A stretch of 64,000 bases of DNA from Mesotoga sp. Brook.08.105.5.1 (lineage in GTDB: Bacteria; Thermotogota; Thermotogae; Petrotogales; Kosmotogaceae), in contig NZ_AYTW01000040.1 of NCBI RefSeq assembly GCF_002752635.1, forward strand, positions 22,044 to 86,043, given 5' to 3'. Shown here piece after piece: positions 43,572 to 51,322 of the stretch. The notes under the pieces are model-generated. The model was not told the origin of the DNA and did no database searches. It worked only from the letters and a program-made list of their open reading frames with translations. The translations under genes and the position numbers were made by a program. Each line of letters opens with the position of its first letter. Within the stretch, counting starts at the first letter, position 1.

Positions 43572-44798
43572 ATGAAAAGGTTTCTGATTCTAGTTGTTTT
43601 CATTATCGGAGCATTTGTCGCATTTTCTGAGCAACTCTACATTTTCAATGGTTTCTCGATTCTCACCGGGGAGGTAGCTTTTGAGAAAGGAAGAGCGGTT
43701 ATTGAGGTTCCTTATGGTGCCCAAGTTCAACCAGAAACCTTCTCTGTATTTGGGGTGCCTGAGTCTACTACGATCAACTTTGTTCCAGGTGACAGCGTGG
43801 AATCGCTATACGAAAGAAATCTGGGAAGACCTGTTAAGTTTGTTTATGAAGACGGTAGAGTTGAGAGACTTGAGGTTGTCTCGCCTCTTCCAGTATTCAG
43901 AAATTCATATGGCGAAATCATCGTGAATCCAAAAGGGTATCCCGTTTTCTCCGATGAGTTCAGCCCAAACGCCCGTTTTCTGTTGAACTCCCAGGATAGC
44001 TTCAGCGGTCACTCTTCATTTGCGTATCAAGTTAGGAACAACAGCTGGACCACGAGGTACTCGCTCTCACTTAAGGATTTCTCTCTAACGGGTCTTATGA
44101 TAGTGCATCTTGAAATGGAAACCAATGAAAACGTGACTCTGGTCTCATCAAATCCAGGTTACGGTTATGCAACCAGGGACATGGCGGCAAAGATGGTAAA
44201 TGAATCTTACTCAGTATCTCCTACTACTTCCGATGCTGAGACGAGACTTTACGAGATTTCCGTTCCTCTGAAACGTGGCACCAACTATATTGCGTTTCTC
44301 TCCGAACTCTTTTCTGGAGATAAGAGGCTAGTCTTCAGAGCAAGTAGAGGCGGAAGTAACTTCACCGGAGTTGAAATTGACGTTTATCTGAATGAAGTTC
44401 CAATTGATCTTCCGTCCGGCGTCATGGAGGTCTGGAGCGAATCTGTATACTTAGGTTCTGCAGGAATTGGAAATATTGCAAAGGGAGAGAGTGTTGTTCT
44501 TCAAAGCATAGCAAGATCAATAGAAGTTTCGGGTAGAAAGACGACTGTGACAACGCTTGGTGATTCAAAGTATAGATATTACAAGAACACTTATTACGTT
44601 AGGAACCTTTCCGAGGAGACTGTAACAGTTGAAATTGAAGACTACCTTGGTCAGAACGCCGAACAATTCCACCTGAATTGCGAAGATTGTGATTTCGACT
44701 ACATAAAAGAAACAGGTATGTGGACTTACACGGTATCGGTCGATCCAGGCGAGGTAGCGGAGGTAGAGGTTGAATATAGGGTACGATATTCTAACTGA
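43572..44798 (+). CDS. Secreted DUF4139-like protein
   Basis: 408 residues with a signal peptide (MKRFLILVVFIIGAFVAF). A short N-terminal segment GAQVQPETFSVFGVPESTTIN is followed by the LYERNLGRPVKFVYEDGR region and a beta-rich domain (about 140-400). This resembles the DUF4139 exported proteins, which have a coiled-coil or short N-terminal part and a beta-sandwich. No enzymatic motif is visible. GGAGGTG lies upstream of the ATG, and the yqeK start overlaps its end by 29 bases. Confidence 0.68.
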   Translation: MKRFLILVVFIIGAFVAFSEQLYIFNGFSILTGEVAFEKGRAVIEVPYGAQVQPETFSVFGVPESTTINFVPGDSVESLYERNLGRPVKFVYEDGRVERLEVVSPLPVFRNSYGEIIVNPKGYPVFSDEFSPNARFLLNSQDSFSGHSSFAYQVRNNSWTTRYSLSLKDFSLTGLMIVHLEMETNENVTLVSSNPGYGYATRDMAAKMVNESYSVSPTTSDAETRLYEISVPLKRGTNYIAFLSELFSGDKRLVFRASRGGSNFTGVEIDVYLNEVPIDLPSGVMEVWSESVYLGSAGIGNIAKGESVVLQSIARSIEVSGRKTTVTTLGDSKYRYYKNTYYVRNLSEETVTVEIEDYLGQNAEQFHLNCEDCDFDYIKETGMWTYTVSVDPGEVAEVEVEYRVRYSN

Positions 44799-45363
44799 AG
44801 TTGTTCGTGAGAAGGCAGAAGAGACTTGCTCTCCTGAGAGACTAGAACACATTTCGGGGGTCGAGAGATTGGCAAAGAGACTCAGCGTTGTACATAACTC
44901 AGACCCTTTTAAGGCAGCACTCGCAGCCTTGTCGCACGATCTCTTCCGAGATGCGGATGGAGATGAACTTATGCGAAAGGCAGTCTCATACGGGATAGAG
45001 CCATCAGATATCGAGAGAAACTTCCCAATTCTTCTTCATGGCAAGGTTGCTGCCTGTTTTCTAAATGAAGAGTTCGGACTGGAAGGTGACGTGTTTGAGG
45101 CAGTGTACTGGCATGTCAGCGGGATTCCCGGTATGTGTGTGCTTGGAAAGATACTTATGATTGCCGATATTAGCGAGGAAAGTAGATCCTTTCCCGAGGC
45201 CCTCCAGATTCGTGTGGCGGCCGAAGCAGATCTGGAAAAATCGTTTGTTGACGTGATAAGATTGAAAATAACATGGGCCGTAAAGTCGGGCAGTCTCTTG
45301 CTTCCTGAGACTGTGTGGACGTGGAATGAATTACTTGGAGGTGCCAATCATGTCTCTAATTAA
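44770..45363 (+). CDS. yqeK: HD-domain hydrolase YqeK-like
   Basis: 197 residues. The HD pattern is clear: RLEHISGVERLAKRLS (first His), ALSHDLFRD (HD pair) and HGKVAACFLNEEFG, then YWHVSGIPGM. YqeK proteins are symmetric diadenosine tetraphosphatases. The TTG at 44770 has GGAGG six bases upstream. It is followed by a membrane protein and an LCP gene, echoing the Firmicutes nadD-yqeK-lytR-rsfS neighbourhood, although nadD and rsfS are not here. Confidence 0.87.
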   Translation: MNIGYDILTEVVREKAEETCSPERLEHISGVERLAKRLSVVHNSDPFKAALAALSHDLFRDADGDELMRKAVSYGIEPSDIERNFPILLHGKVAACFLNEEFGLEGDVFEAVYWHVSGIPGMCVLGKILMIADISEESRSFPEALQIRVAAEADLEKSFVDVIRLKITWAVKSGSLLLPETVWTWNELLGGANHVSN

Positions 45364-46060
45364 GCCAAAGAAACGACGTGGTCCGAAGTTGTTGTGGCTG
45401 ATTATTCTTATCTTAGTAATCGTTGCTGCCGGTGCCGGTTATGTGTATTTCACAATCAGCTCAGTCAGCGGAAGCGATGAGATGAAGGCAAGTTATGTGG
45501 ACTATCTCTTCCACTGGCAGGAGGGCAGTGAACACGTGTACTACTATTTGAGAACCACTGTGAGCGCCCGGACTTCTGTGGTAACTTTTCCGGTATTTGC
45601 AACGATCGAGAACTCCAAAGAGGTTCTTGATCCTCAACTTGGCGCAGAGGCAATGAGATTGGTGCATAGTTGGTTGAACACCAACAGTGACTTCTCATAC
45701 TTCGTGAATCTTAGTCCTAAGCTGATAAGTGAACTCGCATCGGGATTAGGTGTGAATGCTTCGAATCCCGTTCAGTTAATTGATGCAATGGCCTTAAGAG
45801 GGTTCAAGCTGTTCGATTACTGGAAGATAAATGGACTTGCAGAAACAGTAAAGGAAAACGACGGTTCCACTACTCTTACATCTAGGGGGATTGCCGTACT
45901 TCTCGACAGACTTGGAAGCTCTTCAAGGATGGCGTATCAGCTGGAAACACTAACTCAGTTTCCTTTGAAGATCTCTGTAGGGGTTGGAGGAGAAACCGTT
46001 AGCCGTCTATATCTAAAGCCCGATTCTCTTGACAGTGTGAAGAGAGCACTCTCAAACTGA
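45350..46060 (+). CDS. Membrane-anchored protein of unknown function upstream of the LCP gene
   Basis: 236 residues. A basic start (MSLIKPKKRRGPK) and a single membrane helix (about residues 14-36) place the rest outside the cytoplasm. The exposed part shows no recognisable motif beyond alternating hydrophobic segments such as AEAMRLVHSWLNTNSDF. GGAGGTG lies upstream of ATG 45350, which overlaps the yqeK end by 14 bases. The stop and the LCP start share TGATG, so the product may act with the LCP enzyme in envelope assembly; this is context only. Confidence 0.75.
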   Translation: MSLIKPKKRRGPKLLWLIILILVIVAAGAGYVYFTISSVSGSDEMKASYVDYLFHWQEGSEHVYYYLRTTVSARTSVVTFPVFATIENSKEVLDPQLGAEAMRLVHSWLNTNSDFSYFVNLSPKLISELASGLGVNASNPVQLIDAMALRGFKLFDYWKINGLAETVKENDGSTTLTSRGIAVLLDRLGSSSRMAYQLETLTQFPLKISVGVGGETVSRLYLKPDSLDSVKRALSN

Positions 46061-47262
46061 TGAAGTCTGTTCACTTTACCCTTGCAACCATTTCGGTTCT
46101 TCAGGTCTTTCTCTTCTTCTTCCTAGTTTTTCTGGTTTTCAGGGATGCATACGGTTCTATGACTGGAAGAGACCTTGTGGGAGAGACAGTGCTGATAGTT
46201 GGCATAGATTCTGGAGGTAACTCAAAGGCTGCCGTTGGCGGAAGAACTGACTATATTTCCATAGTCTACTTTGGATCCTCTGGAAAACTTCTCTTGAAAA
46301 GTATTCCGAGAGATACAGTTATTTCTTATGGATCAGAGAAAAGGAAGATCAATTCACTATACAACTCATTCGGAATGGAGGCACTTATCAAGGGAGTCGA
46401 GGAACTCACAGAAAGAGAAATAACCGGTTGGGTAGTTGTTGATTTCAGCACTGTGACTGAACTGACAAGGTTCACCGGTCCTATAAGAGTTGAAGTGAAT
46501 TCCTTGATGCATCACGATGACTTTCAGCAGGGACTCCACATTCACTTTGAACCTGGAATACACTTTCTTGAGGGTGAAGATTTGCTCAAGTTTCTGCGTT
46601 ATAGGCAGGCGGATTCTGGGGATTTGGGCCGGATAGAGAGGCAGAGACTGGTGGTGGAGCAGCTCTTGAAGAACCTTGTTAACGCAGGACCCTCAAAGAT
46701 AGTCGAGATGATTGACTTCTTGCTCGAAAAGACAGATATCAGCATCGACAAGAAGTCTCTCACGGATTTCGCCGTCGGCTTTTTCACTGGACCGAGGTCT
46801 GTCAGCTTTGCCCAGATAGACTACTACATAGATGGAGAAGGTCGGATAATACCTACAGGACCGGGAAGTGATGATCCAGAACCTACAAGGGGTGCAAGCT
46901 CTTCACCAAAAATTCTTGTGGTCAATAACATTCCTGATTACAGCACTCGTTTCGGAGATTTTGCCGAGACAATAAAGGCTCAGTGGTCTGCTCAGGCAGG
47001 CGTGAAGATAGATGCAACGGGTCTAGTTCCAGAAATAAATGGGATTGAAAAGAGAGGTACATATCTCTTCATTAATAATAGAGCAACGGAAATCAGGGAG
47101 CTATTCTCTAAGGCTCATGTATATCATAGACCTATAGTAATGGTTACTTCAAGCTTTGGGGGACTGGACTACTACTACGGCCTGATCGATTCGCTTTCTG
47201 AAAACAGATTCTACCCGTCCAATTATGATGCTTATGTATTGCTTGGCGTAGGAGGAAAGTAG
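46060..47262 (+). CDS. LytR-CpsA-Psr (LCP) family glycopolymer transferase
   Basis: 400 residues. One N-terminal helix, an LCP domain (about 40-215) with the LLKSIPRDTVI arginine motif and FLRYRQADSGDLGRIERQR, and a C-terminal LytR_C domain (about 280-385, KILVVNNIPDYSTRFGDF). LCP enzymes transfer undecaprenyl-linked glycopolymers to peptidoglycan or proteins. In an organism with a CsaB-like gene this fits assembly of a pyruvylated wall polymer. It is coupled to the membrane protein upstream. Confidence 0.92.
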   Translation: MKSVHFTLATISVLQVFLFFFLVFLVFRDAYGSMTGRDLVGETVLIVGIDSGGNSKAAVGGRTDYISIVYFGSSGKLLLKSIPRDTVISYGSEKRKINSLYNSFGMEALIKGVEELTEREITGWVVVDFSTVTELTRFTGPIRVEVNSLMHHDDFQQGLHIHFEPGIHFLEGEDLLKFLRYRQADSGDLGRIERQRLVVEQLLKNLVNAGPSKIVEMIDFLLEKTDISIDKKSLTDFAVGFFTGPRSVSFAQIDYYIDGEGRIIPTGPGSDDPEPTRGASSSPKILVVNNIPDYSTRFGDFAETIKAQWSAQAGVKIDATGLVPEINGIEKRGTYLFINNRATEIRELFSKAHVYHRPIVMVTSSFGGLDYYYGLIDSLSENRFYPSNYDAYVLLGVGGK

Positions 47263-47266
47263 CTAG

Positions 47267-48217
47267 ATGAGGAGCATTTTCAGGGATTTCACTTATGACT
47301 ATTTCAGTATTCTAAGCTATCCGAAGGAAAAGTGGGGAGACTTCTGGGCTGCATACAGAGAAAAGCATCCAAGGGTACTCGAAGAATACATGTTCAAGAA
47401 CAATCTAGATGACAGAACCCTCTCAGGAGAGATTGAGAAACTGGAAAGAAGGGAGATAGACAGACTTTCTCATTATTGGGAAAGTCATGGTCCTATCGAG
47501 AAAGGGAGGGTCCTTAAAAATCTTGGAAAGATATCGTCACAGCTTCACCTGGAAAGGGAAGACTTTGTGATCCACATTCTGGGTGCTCTGGGAAAACAAG
47601 AGCATCTTATCGTTCCAACTTCAAAGGGAAATGTAGTAATGATAGATCTTCTTCATTGCTGGAGTGAAGGCAACATAAAAGACTTCTCTGCCGTAGCCAT
47701 GAGGGCATTGGAAGACTTCATAGAGTATTCCGAAATGAACGTTCGCATTAGTATGTCTATGGAGGAGAAGGTACAGAGATTTGACCGTTTACTCAAGTAC
47801 ATAGAGATGAGCACTAAGGGATGCGGTTTCGATGAGAAGATGACGATTGTTTCGAAGCTTCTCGACAAGTATGTAGACTACTATAACTGGACAGGCTTCT
47901 ATCTTTCCGATGGAGATAACTCCCTCATACTGGGACCGTATGTGGGCGAACCCACCGAACACGTCAGGATAGGCTTCGGTAGCGGAATTTGCGGCCAGGC
48001 GGCCGAGACGAAGAGTGTATTTCTCATACCAGATGTTTCACAGGAGACCAACTATCTTTCGTGCAGCGCGCGTACCAAGTCAGAGATCGTACTACCCTTG
48101 ATTGTCGATGAAAGAGTCATAGGTGAACTGGATATTGACAGTCATTTTCAAAACAGTTTCGATGATCTTGATCGGGAATTTCTAGAAAAAACTTGCAGAC
48201 TCCTCATAGAAAGCTGA
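47267..48217 (+). CDS. GAF (fRMsr-like) domain protein with an unrecognised N-terminal domain
   Basis: 316 residues. The C-terminal 130 or so residues form a GAF domain like free methionine-R-sulfoxide reductase: LILGPYVGEPTEHVRIGFG, GSGICGQAAE and YLSCSARTKSEIVLPL, which keep two of the three cysteines of that enzyme. The third (GxPxC region) is not a cysteine. The N-terminal 180 residues (FRDFTYDYFSIL; HILGALGKQEHLIVPTSKG) match nothing I know. Either reductase or sensor function is possible. The ATG at 47267 has GGAGG 11 bases upstream. Confidence 0.75.
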   Translation: MRSIFRDFTYDYFSILSYPKEKWGDFWAAYREKHPRVLEEYMFKNNLDDRTLSGEIEKLERREIDRLSHYWESHGPIEKGRVLKNLGKISSQLHLEREDFVIHILGALGKQEHLIVPTSKGNVVMIDLLHCWSEGNIKDFSAVAMRALEDFIEYSEMNVRISMSMEEKVQRFDRLLKYIEMSTKGCGFDEKMTIVSKLLDKYVDYYNWTGFYLSDGDNSLILGPYVGEPTEHVRIGFGSGICGQAAETKSVFLIPDVSQETNYLSCSARTKSEIVLPLIVDERVIGELDIDSHFQNSFDDLDREFLEKTCRLLIES

Positions 48218-48294
48218 AAGCGCCTATTATTGGGCAATATGGTTTTGTAACGTTATTAAACTATAAATGACATTTTATCTTTGGCATTCCTTCA

Positions 48295-48312
48295 TAGTAT
48301 CGATGCTACAAT
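48295..48312 (+). promoter_or_regulatory. Extended -10 promoter with near-palindrome, before the decarboxylase gene
   Basis: TGCTACAAT (48304-48312) is an extended -10. A near-perfect 14-base palindrome, TAGTATCGATGCTA (48295-48308), overlaps it. The remainder of 48218-48343 shows nothing else convincing. Confidence 0.4.
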
Positions 48313-48343
48313 AACTTGATTATTTTATAGGAGGGATGCCGTA

Positions 48344-49507
48344 GTGCACATTACCCCTGAGGTAAGAAAGGCCGCAAGAGAAGTAAAGACACCATTCTTG
48401 ATAATGGATATGGATTACGTTAGAAACAACTATTTCGACATTGTAAGCCATGTTAGGAATGTTCAGGTGTTTTACGCGGTTAAAGCGAACTCACACCCCA
48501 GGATTATCGAGACTCTTCGGGACCTCGGCAGTAATTTCGACGTAGCATCGCGCGGAGAGATTGAGAAACTTCTCTCACTTGGAATTGGTCCAGAAAGAAT
48601 GAGTTTTGGAAATACGATCAAGAAAGTAGAGGATATTGCGTACGCTTATTCCGTTGGAATAGACTACTATGCTGTCGACTCGGAAATGGAAGTGGAGAAG
48701 ATAGCCGCCCACGCTCCCGGAAGCAAAGTGTACGGAAGAATCGCTACGAGCGGGGGCGACTGCGACTGGCCTCTCTCAAGAAAGTTTGGAACCGATGTGA
48801 ACCATGTCATTTCAATAATGGAATACGCCGATCAGCTTGGACTTGACGCTTACGGAGTAAGCTTCCATGTTGGTTCTCAGAATTACAACGTCAATAGCTG
48901 GGACGACGCCATAAGAGATGCCTCGGAAGTATTCAAGACTCTGCGCTCGAAGAATATAAACCTTCGCATGCTCAACCTTGGTGGAGGGATGCCCGTTAGG
49001 CATGTTAGAGAAATCAAGTCTGTTAAGTCATATGGCGACATAATTAACAAAGCACTCGACAAGTACATGTCTTCAGTTTCTAATCTCGAGCTCTTCATAG
49101 AACCAGGAAGATCGATGGTAGGAAATTCCGCTGTTCTCGTTAGCCAGGTTATTCTTAGAAGTAAAAAGGGTGAAGAAGAGTGGGCGTACATTGATGCCGG
49201 TGTATTTCACGGTCTTACCGAAACGATTGAAGGCTTCAGATACGAGGTGTTGACAGAAGGAAAGGTCGATGATACAAAGATTTCTTTCCATCTTGCAGGT
49301 CCCACGTGTGATTCCGTGGATACGATCTATCATGAAATCGATCTTCCGAAGAACATTGGTTACGGAGACATAGTATACTTCATCAATGCCGGTGCTTACA
49401 CAACCGAGTATGCTACTAATTTCAACGGTATTGACGCTCCCCGAGTTCTCTTTGTAGAAGACTTTGTGGATGCTGAGATGCATATCGACGGCGACTTCAT
49501 AGAATGA
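48344..49507 (+). CDS. Ornithine/lysine decarboxylase-like PLP enzyme (fold III)
   Basis: 387 residues. The PLP lysine is in FYAVKANSHP (about residue 44-53), with SFHVGSQ, GGGMPV and EPGRSMVG for cofactor binding and GPTCDSVDT at about 323 as the active-site loop. The GPTCDS(V/G)D sequence and total length favour ornithine-type decarboxylases over diaminopimelate or carboxynorspermidine decarboxylase. Polyamine synthesis (putrescine or cadaverine) is the likely role. GTG 48344 has GGAGGG upstream. It is a monocistronic unit with its own extended -10 and a terminator behind. Confidence 0.88.
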   Translation: MHITPEVRKAAREVKTPFLIMDMDYVRNNYFDIVSHVRNVQVFYAVKANSHPRIIETLRDLGSNFDVASRGEIEKLLSLGIGPERMSFGNTIKKVEDIAYAYSVGIDYYAVDSEMEVEKIAAHAPGSKVYGRIATSGGDCDWPLSRKFGTDVNHVISIMEYADQLGLDAYGVSFHVGSQNYNVNSWDDAIRDASEVFKTLRSKNINLRMLNLGGGMPVRHVREIKSVKSYGDIINKALDKYMSSVSNLELFIEPGRSMVGNSAVLVSQVILRSKKGEEEWAYIDAGVFHGLTETIEGFRYEVLTEGKVDDTKISFHLAGPTCDSVDTIYHEIDLPKNIGYGDIVYFINAGAYTTEYATNFNGIDAPRVLFVEDFVDAEMHIDGDFIE

Positions 49508-49508
49508 A

Positions 49509-49532
49509 AGAGCCCCGAAAGGGGCTCTTATT
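49509..49532 (+). terminator. Terminator after the decarboxylase gene
   Basis: AGAGCCCC and GGGGCTCT (49509-49528) form a perfect hairpin around a GAAA loop, followed by TATTGT. It sits 2 bases after the stop. On the minus strand CTTTCATT follows the stem, so it may also end the rhomboid-containing operon. Confidence 0.85.
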
Positions 49533-49538
49533 GTAATG

Positions 49539-50387
49539 TCAAAGAAATCTTCTCAAGCGTTCGAACTCCTCTTCTGAAAGTAGATCACGTCTGTAGAGCT
49601 CCCAGAGAACTTTTGAGGCTACTTCCTGATCCTTCAGACTGCTCAGCTCACTTCTCAACTGAACGATTCTCAACGTTCTCTCTTCTGATTTCACGTTTTT
49701 GAGATCGTTCAGAACAGGAATATACCTTACAAGAATATCTCTGGAGAACTCTTCGGGACTCTTCTCCTTCACTTTCGTAAAGACTTTTCTAGTACGGGCG
49801 AATCTAGCATAAGCAGGCTTTGCGAACCAACCGATTATCGCACCGGCCACAAGGCCACCAATATGAGCTGCGTTGCTTATCCCTGGAATACTGAAGCCGA
49901 GAAACAAGTTGATCAATATGATAGGAAGTAGGGAGTAGCCGGTTATCGAGCGTAGCGCGACAGGAGTGTCATCTTTAAGTCCCAAAGTGAAAAGGATACC
50001 TACGAGTCCGAAGATAGCGCTGCTCGAGCCAATAGTGAATGCATTAGAAAACGCAGCAGCACTCAGGCTCCCGCTAATTCCCGTAATGAAGTAGAAGATG
50101 AGGTACCACTTCATACCATAAACTCCTTCAACTATGTGTCCAAGCTGAAATAGAGCCCACATGTTGAAGAGAATGTGCATCAGATTTCCATGAAGGAAGA
50201 GAGCGGTCAGAGGGGTGTAAATGAGGCCATTTGAAAGAGCAAACCTGCTCACCCCACCATAAATCGTTATCAAGTCGCGATAACTGACGCCCATTGGGCC
50301 CCTGAAAAGCCCCATGATCATAACAAAAAGATATACAACGACATTTATTATTATCAAAGTTATGGTTGCACTTCTGAATCGGATCAA
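49539..50387 (-). CDS. Rhomboid family intramembrane serine protease with SHOCT-like tail
   Basis: 282 residues. Six or so helices (about 5-200) carry the rhomboid motif: HGNLMHILFNMWALF, GSSSAIFG (catalytic Ser) and NAAHIGGLVAGA (catalytic His). After helix six a soluble C-terminal segment of about 80 residues ends SEEEFERLRRFL, a SHOCT-like helical tail also seen in the upstream DUF4234-like protein. TTG 50387 has AGGAGGAAGG upstream. It is the last gene of the nudix-ispE-rqcH-DUF4234-rhomboid run. Confidence 0.87.
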   Translation of the reverse strand: MIRFRSATITLIIINVVVYLFVMIMGLFRGPMGVSYRDLITIYGGVSRFALSNGLIYTPLTALFLHGNLMHILFNMWALFQLGHIVEGVYGMKWYLIFYFITGISGSLSAAAFSNAFTIGSSSAIFGLVGILFTLGLKDDTPVALRSITGYSLLPIILINLFLGFSIPGISNAAHIGGLVAGAIIGWFAKPAYARFARTRKVFTKVKEKSPEEFSRDILVRYIPVLNDLKNVKSEERTLRIVQLRSELSSLKDQEVASKVLWELYRRDLLSEEEFERLRRFL

Positions 50388-50401
50388 TTTCCTTCCTCCT
50401 G

Positions 50402-51322
50402 CTAAACTAAAAGTCTTGTGAGCCTGTTGAACTCATTTTCCGTAAGTAACTGCCTCGAAAGTAGATTATTGAGCAGAGATAAAGCCTGGTCGGATTTCAG
50501 ATCGCCCAGATCTCTGAATAGAGAAGCGATAATCTCTTTTCTTCTTTCGCTTTCGCCGGTCGTGGCAAGACTGGAAGAGTATTTCTCCAGGATTTCTTTG
50601 TCTTTCGTTTTTGGACTCTCTATTTCCTCTTGCTGATGCTCCTGAATCGCCTTTCCCTTAAATGAAATATCTAGCTCGTCAAGCTTCCTCTCGATCTGGT
50701 TGTGAAATCTTTGTATAGCGGCCAACCTGTATCTCATGAACCAGCTAAACAGGCCGTAGGTTACGAGCGTGAAGACTACCATCACAACTATAGACAGTGG
50801 CTTGACAATCAACTCAGGGATGTTCCTGTGTTTGCTCTCAAGTGACTGTATCTTCATCTCGTCGTTGTACAGCATTGTGATCAGCTTCCCATAAAGAAAC
50901 AGAGAAGCGATTCCTGTCAAGAAGAACAACCAGCTGGAGAGAACGTAGCCAGTGCCGAGCAGCGTCATCAGTTCTTCCATGCTGGGAACATCGAGGTTGA
51001 TGTCTATGTTTTCAACAATGGCCTTGACGATATAAAGACCCGTCAAGTTCATTGTCAAATAGCTGGCGGAGTACACAATTACCCAGACTCTGGAATTACT
51101 TGTGATTTTGAGCTCAAGAATTTGCTCCGGCCTAACGAGGCCCTTTGTTTTCATATTCTTTATGTGTCTATCGCGATTCCAGGCAAGAATATACCAGATA
51201 TAGAGGCTTATTGTCATTCCGATAACCGACATCGTCATCGACACGGAAGCACTCGAAAAGAAAATCGAAGCGTAAGTTAGGAAACCCCCTAGAAAAAAGA
51301 TATATGGAGGAAGCTTTATCAT
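50402..51322 (-). CDS. DUF4234-like membrane protein with SHOCT-like tail
   Basis: 306 residues. Four to six hydrophobic segments are spread over about residues 5-215; WYILAWNRDRHIKNM and VVFTLVTYGLFSWFMRYRLAAIQRF resemble the DUF4234 core. A charged linker (about 230-265) joins a C-terminal helical segment LKSDQALSLLNNLLSRQLLTENEFNRLTRLL, which aligns with the tail of the next protein. No function is known. ATG 51322 overlaps the rqcH stop by four bases (ATGA). The next gene in the operon is rhomboid. Confidence 0.72.
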   Translation of the reverse strand: MIKLPPYIFFLGGFLTYASIFFSSASVSMTMSVIGMTISLYIWYILAWNRDRHIKNMKTKGLVRPEQILELKITSNSRVWVIVYSASYLTMNLTGLYIVKAIVENIDINLDVPSMEELMTLLGTGYVLSSWLFFLTGIASLFLYGKLITMLYNDEMKIQSLESKHRNIPELIVKPLSIVVMVVFTLVTYGLFSWFMRYRLAAIQRFHNQIERKLDELDISFKGKAIQEHQQEEIESPKTKDKEILEKYSSSLATTGESERRKEIIASLFRDLGDLKSDQALSLLNNLLSRQLLTENEFNRLTRLLV

